Below are positions 6,677 through 15,620 of a DNA stretch of 64,000 bases, piece by piece. The DNA is taken from the NCBI RefSeq assembly GCF_003284725.1, contig NZ_PGTO01000004.1, positions 248,001 through 312,000 on the forward strand, read 5' to 3'. The stretch is from Paramagnetospirillum kuznetsovii. Its GTDB lineage: Bacteria; Pseudomonadota; Alphaproteobacteria; Rhodospirillales; Magnetospirillaceae. The stretch's first letter is position 1; each line of letters opens with the position of its first letter. The notes beneath the pieces were generated by a model. It ran no database searches. It saw only the letters and a program-made list of their open reading frames with translations, and was not told the DNA's origin. The position numbers were made by a program, and so were the translations under genes.

Positions 6677-7630
6677 GTGGATCTCTTCGAGCAAATAAGC
6701 GAGGACCGCCAGGACAAGGCGCTGGATCGCCTTGAAACCATGCTGGCGCTTTACGAGGCCGAAAGCGAGATCGAACAGGATCTGGCCCTGGAACGGGCCA
6801 CGGCCTATTGCGAACGTGAATGGGGCAGCTACGCCGCCGGGCTCGATGGTCTGGCCACCCGCACCGAAGCGCGCGGGGCGGGGGCGGTCGAAACCGCCAT
6901 GACCTCGCTACGGCTGCGGGAGGAAGGCGACACCCCCGGCTCCATCATCCAGGCCATGCGCCAACAACGACGACGCGAGCGCGGCCTACTGGGGGAGCGC
7001 GAGGCGGTGATCGCGCTCTATGGCGGGGAGGAAGCGGTGGCATCCCCCACGCCGTTCGAAACCATCTTCATCGCCGCCTGCGCGTCCCTGGCGGAGGAGG
7101 GGGCGCAAACTGACCCCTTCGCTCCCTTGGCCGGTTGGCAGTTGCCCTGGCATCCCCTGCCGGACACTCTGGCGGTGGCGGTCACCACCGCTTTTCCCCT
7201 GCCCGGGACGGTGGTCGCGGCCCGCGCGGAATGCCTGAAATGGGAGGAACGGCTGCGACATCTGGAACTGTTGTTTCAGTGTCCCGGATCGGGAACGCTG
7301 CCGACCGCCTGCGCCGCCCGCCGCAAGCTGGTCGAGGATCTGTGGCGTCGTGACGTGAACGCGGCCAGTTTGGACGATTTTTCGGCGAGGCTGGATTATT
7401 GGGCCGAACGAGGCGGCGATGACGGAGGAGGATACGCGGTTCTTCTTCGCGATTTCGCCGCCATGGCCCATGGACTGTCGGCGAAGAGCTCGCGCGAAAG
7501 CACCAAGGACCGGGCGCGACGCCTGAAGTCGGAGCATCCCGAATGGTCGCTGGCCACCATCGGCAAGCAGCTCGGCATATCCCGCCAAGCCGTTCATAAG
7601 CACCTAAAGGGCTTCAACACAGCGGTATGA
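6677..7630 (+). CDS. Hypothetical protein with C-terminal helix-turn-helix
   Basis: 317 residues starting from GTG at 6677 with a G-rich ribosome site (GGGGGCG). The last part, from about residue 285, is basic and ends in a clear helix-turn-helix, WSLATIGKQLGISRQAVHKH, so the protein probably binds DNA. The N-terminal 270 residues are mostly helical, rich in Ala, Glu and Leu, and belong to no family I recognise. The HTH sits at the C-terminal end, opposite to the usual layout of GntR, MarR or LysR regulators. It follows the ODP-like gene by 49 bases that contain a palindrome. A regulator of the upstream sensing genes is possible but unproven. Confidence 0.6.
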   Translation: MDLFEQISEDRQDKALDRLETMLALYEAESEIEQDLALERATAYCEREWGSYAAGLDGLATRTEARGAGAVETAMTSLRLREEGDTPGSIIQAMRQQRRRERGLLGEREAVIALYGGEEAVASPTPFETIFIAACASLAEEGAQTDPFAPLAGWQLPWHPLPDTLAVAVTTAFPLPGTVVAARAECLKWEERLRHLELLFQCPGSGTLPTACAARRKLVEDLWRRDVNAASLDDFSARLDYWAERGGDDGGGYAVLLRDFAAMAHGLSAKSSRESTKDRARRLKSEHPEWSLATIGKQLGISRQAVHKHLKGFNTAV

Positions 7631-7762
7631 CCGGTTGGCGTCCGTGGATTTGATCTGTATGGTGCTTAAATCCGCCCTCTGATACCGGATTACAGGTCTA
7701 GTACAACGGGTCGCCAAGGGGGCGGCGGTATGGACAATTCCATGGAAGTGAGGCTCTGAGCC

Positions 7763-7993
7763 ATGGCCCGTAAGCCCTTGCCCCGCCACGTCATCGGCGC
7801 GATCAGCGTCGCCATCGGATTTTTCGGCGGCATCGCCTTGCTGCTGATCCTGCCGCAGAAATTCGGGGTTTCGCCCAAGCTGACTGGTTTCATCGCCCTG
7901 GGGGTGTGGATCGCCTCCACCTGGGTGTTCTGGACCGGCGGCAAGGAGAAGCCGGCCGCCAAGGATGAGACACCGCCCCCGCAAGCCGGATGA
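7763..7993 (+). CDS. Small membrane protein, hypothetical
   Basis: 76 residues with two hydrophobic segments (about 10-30 and 40-58) and a charged, proline-rich tail (KEKPAAKDETPPP). The sequence looks like a small inner-membrane protein with a cytoplasmic or periplasmic tail. It overlaps the start of the EamA transporter gene by four bases (ATGA), so the two are translationally coupled and may act together. No family recognised. Confidence 0.65.
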   Translation: MARKPLPRHVIGAISVAIGFFGGIALLLILPQKFGVSPKLTGFIALGVWIASTWVFWTGGKEKPAAKDETPPPQAG

Positions 7994-8880
7994 CCGCCAT
8001 GCGCAACCATGCCTGGACCGCCGCCATGCCGGGAGTCTTCGTGCTGTTGTGGAGCACCGGCTTCATCGGCGCCAAATTCGGGCTTCCCTATGCCGAGCCT
8101 TTCACCTTCCTGGTGGTGCGCTTCGTTGTGGTAGTGGTGCTTCTCGGCGCCATGGTCGCCGCAAGCAAGGCCGCGTGGCCCCGCGACCTCAAGTTGGTCG
8201 GGCATCTGGCCGTATCCGGGCTGCTGGTCCACGCCATCTATCTGGGCGGCGTATTCGGCGCCATCCGCCTCGGCGTTCCCGCCGGACTGGTGGCCTTGGT
8301 GGCGGGGTTGCAGCCGCTGCTGACCGCCGCCGTGGTGGGGCCCCTGCTGGGCGAGCATGTGGGGTGGCGGCAATGGCTGGGTCTGGGCCTGGGGTTGATC
8401 GGTGTCGCCATGGTGCTGTCGACCCGCCTGACGGGGGTCAGCTTCGACGGCTTCGGCTGGGACGGCATGGCTTTCGCCATCGCCGCCTTGCTGGGCATCA
8501 CCGCCGGAACCCTCTATCAAAAACGTTTTTGTACCGGAATGGATTTGCGGACCGGGACTCTGATCCAGTACCTGGCGGCCCTTGCGGTCTCGCTTCCGGT
8601 TGCCATGACGTTCGAAACCATGGAAATCCGCTGGGCCATGCCGTTCGTTCTGGCCCTGGGTTGGCTGGTGCTGGTGCTGTCGCTGGGCGCCATCAGCCTG
8701 CTGATGACCCTGATCCGCCTGGGCGAGGCGGCCAAGGTCGCCAGCTTCTTCTATCTGGTGCCGCCCATGACGGCGATCCTGGCCTTCCTGCTGTTCGGCG
8801 AGGCCCTGACGCCGCTGGCCCTGGCCGGAATGGCGGCGACGGCGGTGGGAGTCGCCCTGGTGGTGCGGGCGAAGGCTTAG
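7990..8880 (+). CDS. EamA-family (DMT superfamily) transporter
   Basis: 296 residues with about ten hydrophobic segments arranged as two EamA repeats. The first repeat begins LLWSTGFIGAKFGLPYAEP and the second contains the usual GEALTPLALAGMAATAVGV near the end. Members of this family export or import small metabolites such as amino acids; the substrate cannot be predicted. The start overlaps the preceding small membrane protein gene (ATGA), and the stop overlaps the convergent argE stop by four bases. Confidence 0.85.
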   Translation: MTAMRNHAWTAAMPGVFVLLWSTGFIGAKFGLPYAEPFTFLVVRFVVVVVLLGAMVAASKAAWPRDLKLVGHLAVSGLLVHAIYLGGVFGAIRLGVPAGLVALVAGLQPLLTAAVVGPLLGEHVGWRQWLGLGLGLIGVAMVLSTRLTGVSFDGFGWDGMAFAIAALLGITAGTLYQKRFCTGMDLRTGTLIQYLAALAVSLPVAMTFETMEIRWAMPFVLALGWLVLVLSLGAISLLMTLIRLGEAAKVASFFYLVPPMTAILAFLLFGEALTPLALAGMAATAVGVALVVRAKA

Positions 8881-10010
8881 CGTTCCGTCATGTAATCCAT
8901 CAGACGGCGCAGGAAGGTTTCGCACTGGGCGACCTGATCCAGGGTGATGAACTCGTCCGGCTTGTGAGCCTGCTGGATGCTGCCGGGGCCGCAGACCACG
9001 GCGGGGACGCCTGCGCGTTGGAACAGCCCCGCCTCGGTGGTGAAGGCGACCTTGCTGGTGTCGTTGTTGCCGGTCAGCGCGCAGACCAGGGCGACCGCCT
9101 CGTGGTCCGGGCTCATATTGAGACCGGCGGTGCTGTTGTGCTCGTCCAGCATGATGCCGGAATCGGGGGAGACCTCCAGCATCTCGGGCACCAGATCCTG
9201 GGCCCAGCCGCGCATCTCCGCCATCAGTTCTTCCGGGTCGTGATCGGGAAGATTGCGGATCTCGAATTCGAAATCGCAGACCTTGGGCACGATGTTCAAG
9301 GCGGTACCGCCGCGAATGGTCCCGGTGTGGATGGTGGTATAAGGGGGCTGGTAGCCGGGATCGAAGGGTCCGCTCTCGCGAATGCGTCGTTGCAGTCCAC
9401 GCAGGCGCGACACCAGTTCGGCGGCGATCTCCACCGCGTTGACGCCCTTGTGATTGAGGGCGGAATGGCATTCGTGGCCTTCCACGTGGCAGCGCACGCT
9501 CTTTTTTCCCTTATGGCCGATCACCGCCTTCATCTCGGTGGGTTCGCCGACGATGCACAGGCGAGGGGGGATGGCGAGATGGCCCAGATCGTCGATCAGG
9601 CGCCGCACGCCGACGCAACCGATTTCCTCGTCGTAGGAAAAAGCGAAGTGAACCGGCATGGACAGCCGCCGCGCCGCGAATTCGGGGGCAAGCGCCAAGC
9701 AGACGGCAATAAAACTCTTCATGTCCGAGGTGCCACGGCCGAACAGCTTGCCGTCGCGTCGTGTCACCGCGAATGGGTCGGAAGTCCAGTCCTGGCCGTC
9801 CACCGGCACCACGTCGGTATGGCCCGACAAGACGATGCCGGGACGGTCGGACGGCCCGATGGTGGCGAATAGATTCGCCTTTTGGCGCGCATCATCCCAG
9901 GTCAGGTGAATTTCCGCTCCAAGTTGCGACAAAACGTCGGATGCGAATTCAGTTAACATTAAATTAGACTTGTAGCTCGTAGTATCGAACGCCACTAAAT
10001 GTTCGATCAT
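8877..10010 (-). CDS. argE: Acetylornithine deacetylase
   Basis: M20 metallopeptidase of 377 residues from the ATG at 10010. Motifs in order are the metal-binding SGHTDVVPVDGQDW with the following WTSDPF, the RGTSDMKSF block with the bridging Asp, catalytic YDEEIGCVG, and GEPTEMKAVIGHKG, which marks the ArgE/DapE branch. It hydrolyses N-acetylornithine to ornithine in arginine synthesis. The start is uncertain: the frame stays open upstream to 10127, and a TTG at 10052 or a further upstream codon could add residues, but none has a convincing ribosome site. It is transcribed towards the EamA gene and away from the exporter operon. Confidence 0.88.
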   Translation of the reverse strand: MIEHLVAFDTTSYKSNLMLTEFASDVLSQLGAEIHLTWDDARQKANLFATIGPSDRPGIVLSGHTDVVPVDGQDWTSDPFAVTRRDGKLFGRGTSDMKSFIAVCLALAPEFAARRLSMPVHFAFSYDEEIGCVGVRRLIDDLGHLAIPPRLCIVGEPTEMKAVIGHKGKKSVRCHVEGHECHSALNHKGVNAVEIAAELVSRLRGLQRRIRESGPFDPGYQPPYTTIHTGTIRGGTALNIVPKVCDFEFEIRNLPDHDPEELMAEMRGWAQDLVPEMLEVSPDSGIMLDEHNSTAGLNMSPDHEAVALVCALTGNNDTSKVAFTTEAGLFQRAGVPAVVCGPGSIQQAHKPDEFITLDQVAQCETFLRRLMDYMTER

Positions 10011-10300
10011 GTCGATGCTGGAAAAGCGTTGTGCCGCCGCATGGTTTTTCAAGGACGTATTCTCGCTGGTGATGGTCGCCGGTCGCACTCCTCGGGGAAG
10101 CCGCCGAGAATTGGACCATGCCGCCATTCTAAGTCTGGAAGACGGTGCGACGCCAGGATATCCGCCGCGTCTACCCAGATTGGGCTATGGCCCCGGCCAT
10201 CGGAGGACGGTATTCTGTCGCTATCGCAGATTTTTGGGGATGGGCGGTTTGTCAAGGTTCGGAAAGGGAGCGTGGGTTCGATCGCCCGCGACGCTTTGGC
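10011..10300. other. Gap between argE and the export operon
   Basis: About 290 bases separate the two divergent units. It must carry both promoters, but I see no clear -35/-10 pair, operator or RNA element. Frames from both sides stay open into it, so the true starts of argE and the first ABC gene may lie slightly inside. Confidence 0.4.
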
Positions 10301-12058
10301 ATGAGTGATACAGGCGAGGGGCGGGCGGAAGGCGCCAAGACGCAAACCATCAGCATCGCCTCTCTCTCCACTTTGAAGGGCAACTTGTTCGACCTCACCA
10401 TGGGGTCGTTGTTTCTCAATATCCTGGGCCTGGCGCTTCCCATGGCGCTGTTGCAGGTTTACGACCGCATTCTGCCCAACAAGTCGGTCGGCACCATGGT
10501 TCTGCTGATGGGCGGCGTTCTTGGCGCGCTGATGCTTGAATCCACCCTCAACTTCTGCCGCTCCTATATCACCGGCTGGGTCGGCGCCAAGTTCGAGCAC
10601 AAGGCGGGTTGCACCGCCCTGGATCATCTGGTGATGGCGGGCATCGACGATTTCGAGAAGGACGGTTCCGGCGCCCATCTGGAACGCATGGGAGCGCTGC
10701 CGACGGTCCGCGAATTCTATGCGGGCCAGGCCATGCTGACCCTGCTGGATCTCCCCTTCGCCGTATTGTATCTCAGCCTTGTCGCCATGATGGGCGGATG
10801 GCTGGTGCTGGTTCCCATCGCCTTGCTGGTAGCCTTCGCGGTGACCGCCATCGCCATCGGCACCCAATTGCGCGGGTCGCTGCAAAAGCGCATGGTCGCC
10901 GACGACCGCCGCTTCAATTTCATCATCGAGGTGCTGGGCGGCATTCACAGTGTCAAGGCTTTCTCCATGGAAGCCCAGATGGTGCGCCGTTACGAGCGTC
11001 TCCAGGAAGCCTGCGCCGAGGGCGCCTACCGGGTTGCACTGCACAGTTCCACCGCAATGGGCGTTTCGTCCTTCTTTTCCCAGGCCACCACCATCTGCGT
11101 CGCCATGGTCGGCGCCCTGGTGGTGATGGACGGCGATATGACCACTGGCGGTCTGGCGGCCTGCTCCATGTTGGCCGGTCGCGCCATGAGCCCGCTGCAA
11201 AAGGCCCTGGGCGTATGGACTCGATTCCAGTCCTTCATGCTGGCGCGCCATCGCCTGACCGAATTGTTCACCCTGCGGCCGGAAGCGCCGAAGGGCTTGC
11301 CCAAGGTCGGTCAGATCAAGGGCGCCCTGGAATTGGAGGGCGCCAGCTTCCGCTATGGCGAGAAGCTGCCCTTTATCATCAAGGACGCCAATATCGCCAT
11401 TCGGGAGGGCGAGTGCATCGCCATCTCGGCCGGCAATGGCGCAGGCAAGACCACCTTGCTCACTCTCTTGCAGGGAACCCTGCGTCCCACCGTGGGACGG
11501 CTTCTGGTGGACGGCGTGCCTGCCTCTGATTTCGAGCCGCAAAGCATGCGCGACCAGATCGCCTATCTGCCGCAGGCAGGCGAGCTGTTCCAGGGCACCA
11601 TCCTTCAAAACCTCACCATGTTCCGTAAGGAATTCGATGACGTGGCGGTGGAAACCGCCGGTCTGCTGGGCCTGGACGAGGTGGTGGCCACCATGGCGCT
11701 TGGCTTCGATACCCCGGTGGGCGACGGCGCCTATGATTCGCTGCCACGCGGCATCAAGCAGCGCATCGCCATCGCCCGTTCGCTGGTGAACAATCCGCGG
11801 GTGGTTCTGTTCGACGAAGCCAATACCGCCGTGGATACCACCGGCGACAATTTCCTGCGCGTCTGGTTGGAGCGGGCCAAGGGCAAGCGTACCTTGGTGC
11901 TGGTGACCGCCCGCCCAAGCTTGGCCAAGATGGCGGATCGGGTGTTCGATCTGAATGCCGGTGTCCTGACCCCCAAGGCGCCGCGCGAGGATCGCGGTGG
12001 CGCCGCGCCCCAGACAAGCATGCCGCCGGGGCTGCTTCCCCAGGGAGGTCCGGCATGA
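10301..12058 (+). CDS. Type I secretion ABC transporter, subunit 1 (degenerate H-loop)
   Basis: 585 residues: six predicted membrane helices (about residues 30-310) of the PrtD/LapB type, marked by NILGLALPMALLQVYDRI, then an ATPase domain. Walker A is GNGAGKTT, the Q-loop is YLPQ, the signature is LPRGIKQR instead of LSGGQQR, and Walker B with its catalytic Glu is VVLFDEANTAVD. The switch histidine is missing: VTARPS replaces VTHRPS. There is no N-terminal peptidase. It overlaps the second ABC gene by four bases and should form a heterodimer with it. The ATG at 10301 lacks an obvious ribosome site; the frame is open upstream to 10145. Confidence 0.85.
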   Translation: MSDTGEGRAEGAKTQTISIASLSTLKGNLFDLTMGSLFLNILGLALPMALLQVYDRILPNKSVGTMVLLMGGVLGALMLESTLNFCRSYITGWVGAKFEHKAGCTALDHLVMAGIDDFEKDGSGAHLERMGALPTVREFYAGQAMLTLLDLPFAVLYLSLVAMMGGWLVLVPIALLVAFAVTAIAIGTQLRGSLQKRMVADDRRFNFIIEVLGGIHSVKAFSMEAQMVRRYERLQEACAEGAYRVALHSSTAMGVSSFFSQATTICVAMVGALVVMDGDMTTGGLAACSMLAGRAMSPLQKALGVWTRFQSFMLARHRLTELFTLRPEAPKGLPKVGQIKGALELEGASFRYGEKLPFIIKDANIAIREGECIAISAGNGAGKTTLLTLLQGTLRPTVGRLLVDGVPASDFEPQSMRDQIAYLPQAGELFQGTILQNLTMFRKEFDDVAVETAGLLGLDEVVATMALGFDTPVGDGAYDSLPRGIKQRIAIARSLVNNPRVVLFDEANTAVDTTGDNFLRVWLERAKGKRTLVLVTARPSLAKMADRVFDLNAGVLTPKAPREDRGGAAPQTSMPPGLLPQGGPA

Positions 12059-14232
12059 ATAAGGCGCTCGCCACCTCCAGCACGCCGTCCAAGCCCAACC
12101 AAAGGGCTATCGAGCAATACGAACAGCAACTGGCGCAAAACGCCTTGGGCGGGTTCTCGGCCGCGTCCGATCTGGCCGCCTGTCTGCTGCCGCTGCTGAA
12201 ATCGCTGGGCTGGAAGGGCGATCCCCGCCATGTGGCGGAATCACTGCCGCATTTCGCCAATGACCTGGATCTGACCGGGTTGCGCAATGTAATGGCGACG
12301 CTCAACTTTTCCAGTCGTCCGGAAAAGCTGGCGCTGGAGACGATCGATTCCCGCCTGCTGCCTTGCCTGTTCCTGCCCGATGACCTGCCCGCCATGGTCA
12401 TCAAGTCCATCACCGACGAAGGCGAGGCCGAAGTGTTCGACAGCGCCGAGGGCGCCAGCCGCACGGTCGATCTCAGCACCTATAAGGGAACCGCGTATTT
12501 CTTTACCAATTTGGGCGGCGATGCCGCGGCCGCCAAACCGGCCAGCTGGTTCAAAAGCGTGTTGGAACGCTTCCGTCCGCTGTATTGGCAGGCTTTCTTC
12601 GTCACGCTGATCTTGAATGTGTTCTCCCTGTCGACACCGCTGTTCGTCATGTCGGTCTACGACAAGGTGATCGGCGCCTCTTCGCTGTCCATGCTCGCCG
12701 CGCTTTCCATCGGCGTGACGGTTGCCTTGATCGCCGACGCGGTATTGCGTGAAGTGCGCGCCCGCGTGCTGGCCTTCGTCGGCGCTCGGCTCGACAACAT
12801 CATGGGCAACAATATCTTCCAGCATATCCTGGCATTGCCGCCGGGCTTCACCGAGCGCGCCACCATCGGCGCCCAGGTGGCCCGCATCAAGGACTTCGAG
12901 TCGGTCCGGGAGTTCTTCACCGGCCCGTTGGCCACCGTTTTCATGGAATTGCCTTTCGCCTTTTTCTATTTCGCCGTCATCGCCATGCTGGGCGGCGTTA
13001 TCGCCATCGTCCCCATGATCGCCACCGTTATTTTCCTGATCGGCGGCTATCTGGTGATGCCCATCGTGCGCAAGAATGTGGGCATCGCGTCGCGGGCCGC
13101 ATCGCGCCGCCAGGAATTCATGGTCGAGACCCTGGGCAAGATGCGCGCCGTCAAACTGGCCTCGGCGGAACATACCTGGGTCAAGCGCTATCGCGAGATG
13201 TCGGCACGGGCGGCCTATGGCGGTTTCAAGAACGGCCTTTTCGCCGCCATGATCAGCACATTGTCCAATATTCTCATCATCTCGTCGGGCTTGGCCACCA
13301 TCTCGGTGGGCGTCCTCGGCGTTATCGACGGGGCCTTGACCATCGGCGGCCTGATCGCCGCCATGATGCTGGTGTGGCGGGTGTTGTCGCCCATTCAGAC
13401 CGGCTTCACCATGATCCAGCGGGTCGAGCAGGTGAGGGGGTCCATCCGTCAGATCGACGGCTTGATGGGCATCAAGCCCGAACGCGACCCAAAGGCCATT
13501 GTCGCACCGCTGAAGAATGTGAAGGGCAGGGTGGTCTTTTCCCGCGTTTCGTTGCGCTACACCAACGAGGCTGATCCGGCTTTGGTCGGCGTCTCGTTCG
13601 AGGTGGAGCCGGGCGAGGTGGTCTGCGTCACCGGGCGCAATGGCTCGGGCAAGTCCACGGTCATCAAGCTGTTGCTGGGCCTATACGCGCCGCAGGCCGG
13701 CAATATCAAGATCGATGCCGCCGACATTCGCCAGATCGACCCCATCGAGTTGCGGCATATGATTTCCTATGTGCCCCAGGTTTGCAATTTGTTCTTCGGC
13801 TCGGTGGCCCAAAATCTGCGTCTCGCCAACCCCACGGCCACGGACGCCGATATCCGCTGGGCCTGCGACCAAGCCGATGTATGGGATGAAATCGCCGAAC
13901 TGCCGCGTGGTCTCGAGACGCGGATTGGCGAAGGTGCCGCCGACCATCTCCCCACCAGTTTCATCCAGAAGCTGTCGCTGGCACGCGGCTATCTGAAGCG
14001 CAGCCCGATCATGCTGTTCGACGAACCCGTCAACGGCCTGGATTTCGAAGGCGACCGCACCTTCATGCAGGCCGTGGAGAATTTCCGCGGCCAGTCGACC
14101 ATCTTCATGGTGACCCACCGTCCCAGCCATCTCCGCATCGCCGACCGAATCTTGGTGTTCGACGGCGGCTATCTGCGACTCGCCGGTCCCGCCGAAGAGG
14201 TGAGGGCACGCATACCCCCGGATCTGATATGA
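12055..14232 (+). CDS. Type I secretion ABC transporter, subunit 2 (C39-like N-terminal domain)
   Basis: 725 residues in three parts. Residues 1 to about 150 look like the inactive C39-like domain of RTX-type exporters: the LLPCLFLPDDLPAMVI core is present but no DCG-type catalytic cysteine motif. The membrane domain has the family hallmark STPLFVMSVYDKVI, and the ATPase domain follows. Walker A is GRNGSGKST, Walker B is IMLFDEPVNGLD and the H-loop VTHRPS is intact, but the signature is LPTSFIQK and lacks the double glycine. This is complementary to subunit 1. The gene overlaps both neighbours by four bases. No RTX substrate or TolC gene is in the window. Confidence 0.88.
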   Translation: MNKALATSSTPSKPNQRAIEQYEQQLAQNALGGFSAASDLAACLLPLLKSLGWKGDPRHVAESLPHFANDLDLTGLRNVMATLNFSSRPEKLALETIDSRLLPCLFLPDDLPAMVIKSITDEGEAEVFDSAEGASRTVDLSTYKGTAYFFTNLGGDAAAAKPASWFKSVLERFRPLYWQAFFVTLILNVFSLSTPLFVMSVYDKVIGASSLSMLAALSIGVTVALIADAVLREVRARVLAFVGARLDNIMGNNIFQHILALPPGFTERATIGAQVARIKDFESVREFFTGPLATVFMELPFAFFYFAVIAMLGGVIAIVPMIATVIFLIGGYLVMPIVRKNVGIASRAASRRQEFMVETLGKMRAVKLASAEHTWVKRYREMSARAAYGGFKNGLFAAMISTLSNILIISSGLATISVGVLGVIDGALTIGGLIAAMMLVWRVLSPIQTGFTMIQRVEQVRGSIRQIDGLMGIKPERDPKAIVAPLKNVKGRVVFSRVSLRYTNEADPALVGVSFEVEPGEVVCVTGRNGSGKSTVIKLLLGLYAPQAGNIKIDAADIRQIDPIELRHMISYVPQVCNLFFGSVAQNLRLANPTATDADIRWACDQADVWDEIAELPRGLETRIGEGAADHLPTSFIQKLSLARGYLKRSPIMLFDEPVNGLDFEGDRTFMQAVENFRGQSTIFMVTHRPSHLRIADRILVFDGGYLRLAGPAEEVRARIPPDLI

Positions 14233-15620
14233 GCAATAGCCAAAGCCTCGCCAATATTCCCAATCCGGAAAACCTGCCGCAACCCGTGGCGGCCAAGCCG
14301 GCCATCAAGATGTCATCGCGCCAGTCGCGCCATTTGGCCCAGGCCGTGGTTCTGGAGGAAAGCGGAACCTCGGCCCTGGTGCGCTTCACCATGATGGTCG
14401 CCAGCGCCACCACCTTAGCCTTCGTCATTTGGGCTGCTTTCACCGATGTACCGGAAATCGCATCGGCGGAGGGCCAAGTGATTCCCAGCGGACAGGTGCA
14501 GTCCATTCAACATCTGGAAGGCGGCATCGTTCAGGAAATCGTAGTCAAGGAAGCCGAAGTCGTCGAGGCTGGCCAGATCATCCTGAAGCTTAATCCCGCC
14601 CAGGCCATCTCCGACTTGGAACAGACTCGCGCCCGCGAAGCCACTTTGCTGATCAAGGCGGAACGGCTGCGCTCCTTCGCCGAGGAACGCAAGCCCGACT
14701 TCAGTTCCATGCCGGCCGGCTATGACCGTTTGGTCGCTGACAATACGGCAATTTTCAACAGTCAAAATCAGGCCCGTGACACCGCCCGATCGGTCATCAG
14801 CTCCCAAGTCGATCAGAAGCGATCCGACCTGCGCCTATTGCAAAGCCAGGAACAGTCGCTGCGCGAGCAAATGGGGCCGTTGCAGGAAGAGATGACCATG
14901 CGCCAGGAACTGGTCGCCAAGGGTCTCGTCTCCCGCGTGGTCTATCTCGATACCAAGCGCGAATTATCGCGGGTCCAGGGCGAAGTCGCCCGCCTGGTGG
15001 GACAGGAAGTCACCGCCAGGGGTGCCCTGATGGAAGTGGAAAACCGCCTGATCGACAGCAACTCGGCGCTGCAAAAGCAAACCATGGACGAGCTGGGCGT
15101 CACCGTGAACGAATTGGCCCAGGTGCAGGAGAGCATCGGCCGTCTCGAAGACCGCGTCAAACGGCTCGACGTCATCTCGCCGGTTCGCGGCATCGTCAAG
15201 GGATTGGCGGTCAAGAACCAAGGCGCCGTCATCCAGCCGGGCGGGCAGGTTTGCGACGTGGTTCCCATCGAGGAAGAGATGAAGATCGACGCCAAAATCA
15301 ACACCAAGGATGTCGGCCATTTGAAGGTCGGCCAGCCGGTGAAGGTCAAGGTCACCACCTACGACTTCGCCCGTTATGGCGCGGTTGAGGGGACGCTGAC
15401 CAAGATCTCGGCGTCCAGCTTCACCGACGAAAAGGGCAATCCTTATTTCAAGGGGGTCATCGCGCTCCACAATAATTTTGTCGGCAAGGTCTCGGGCCGC
15501 TACATGGTGCAGCCCGGCATGTCGGTCACGGCGGAAATCATCACCGGCGACAAGACCCTGCTGCAATACATGCTCAAGCCGATCTTTACCCAGATCCAAC
15601 AGAGCTTCCATGAGAGATAA
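14229..15620 (+). CDS. HlyD-family type I secretion membrane-fusion adaptor
   Basis: 463 residues: a cytoplasmic N terminus, one membrane helix near residues 57-75, a lipoyl half-motif (GQVQSIQHLEGGIVQEIVV), a long coiled coil (about 120-300) and the C-terminal barrel with ISPVRGIVKGLAVKNQGAV. It links the inner-membrane ABC pair to an outer-membrane TolC-type channel. It overlaps the second ABC gene by four bases and the DUF502 gene by eleven. Confidence 0.92.
   Translation: MSNSQSLANIPNPENLPQPVAAKPAIKMSSRQSRHLAQAVVLEESGTSALVRFTMMVASATTLAFVIWAAFTDVPEIASAEGQVIPSGQVQSIQHLEGGIVQEIVVKEAEVVEAGQIILKLNPAQAISDLEQTRAREATLLIKAERLRSFAEERKPDFSSMPAGYDRLVADNTAIFNSQNQARDTARSVISSQVDQKRSDLRLLQSQEQSLREQMGPLQEEMTMRQELVAKGLVSRVVYLDTKRELSRVQGEVARLVGQEVTARGALMEVENRLIDSNSALQKQTMDELGVTVNELAQVQESIGRLEDRVKRLDVISPVRGIVKGLAVKNQGAVIQPGGQVCDVVPIEEEMKIDAKINTKDVGHLKVGQPVKVKVTTYDFARYGAVEGTLTKISASSFTDEKGNPYFKGVIALHNNFVGKVSGRYMVQPGMSVTAEIITGDKTLLQYMLKPIFTQIQQSFHER

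Noticed and set aside
7690-9471. 593-residue minus-strand frame over the EamA transporter gene
   Set aside because: Arg/Gly/Gln-rich shadow with no motif; its opposite strand holds a clear transporter.
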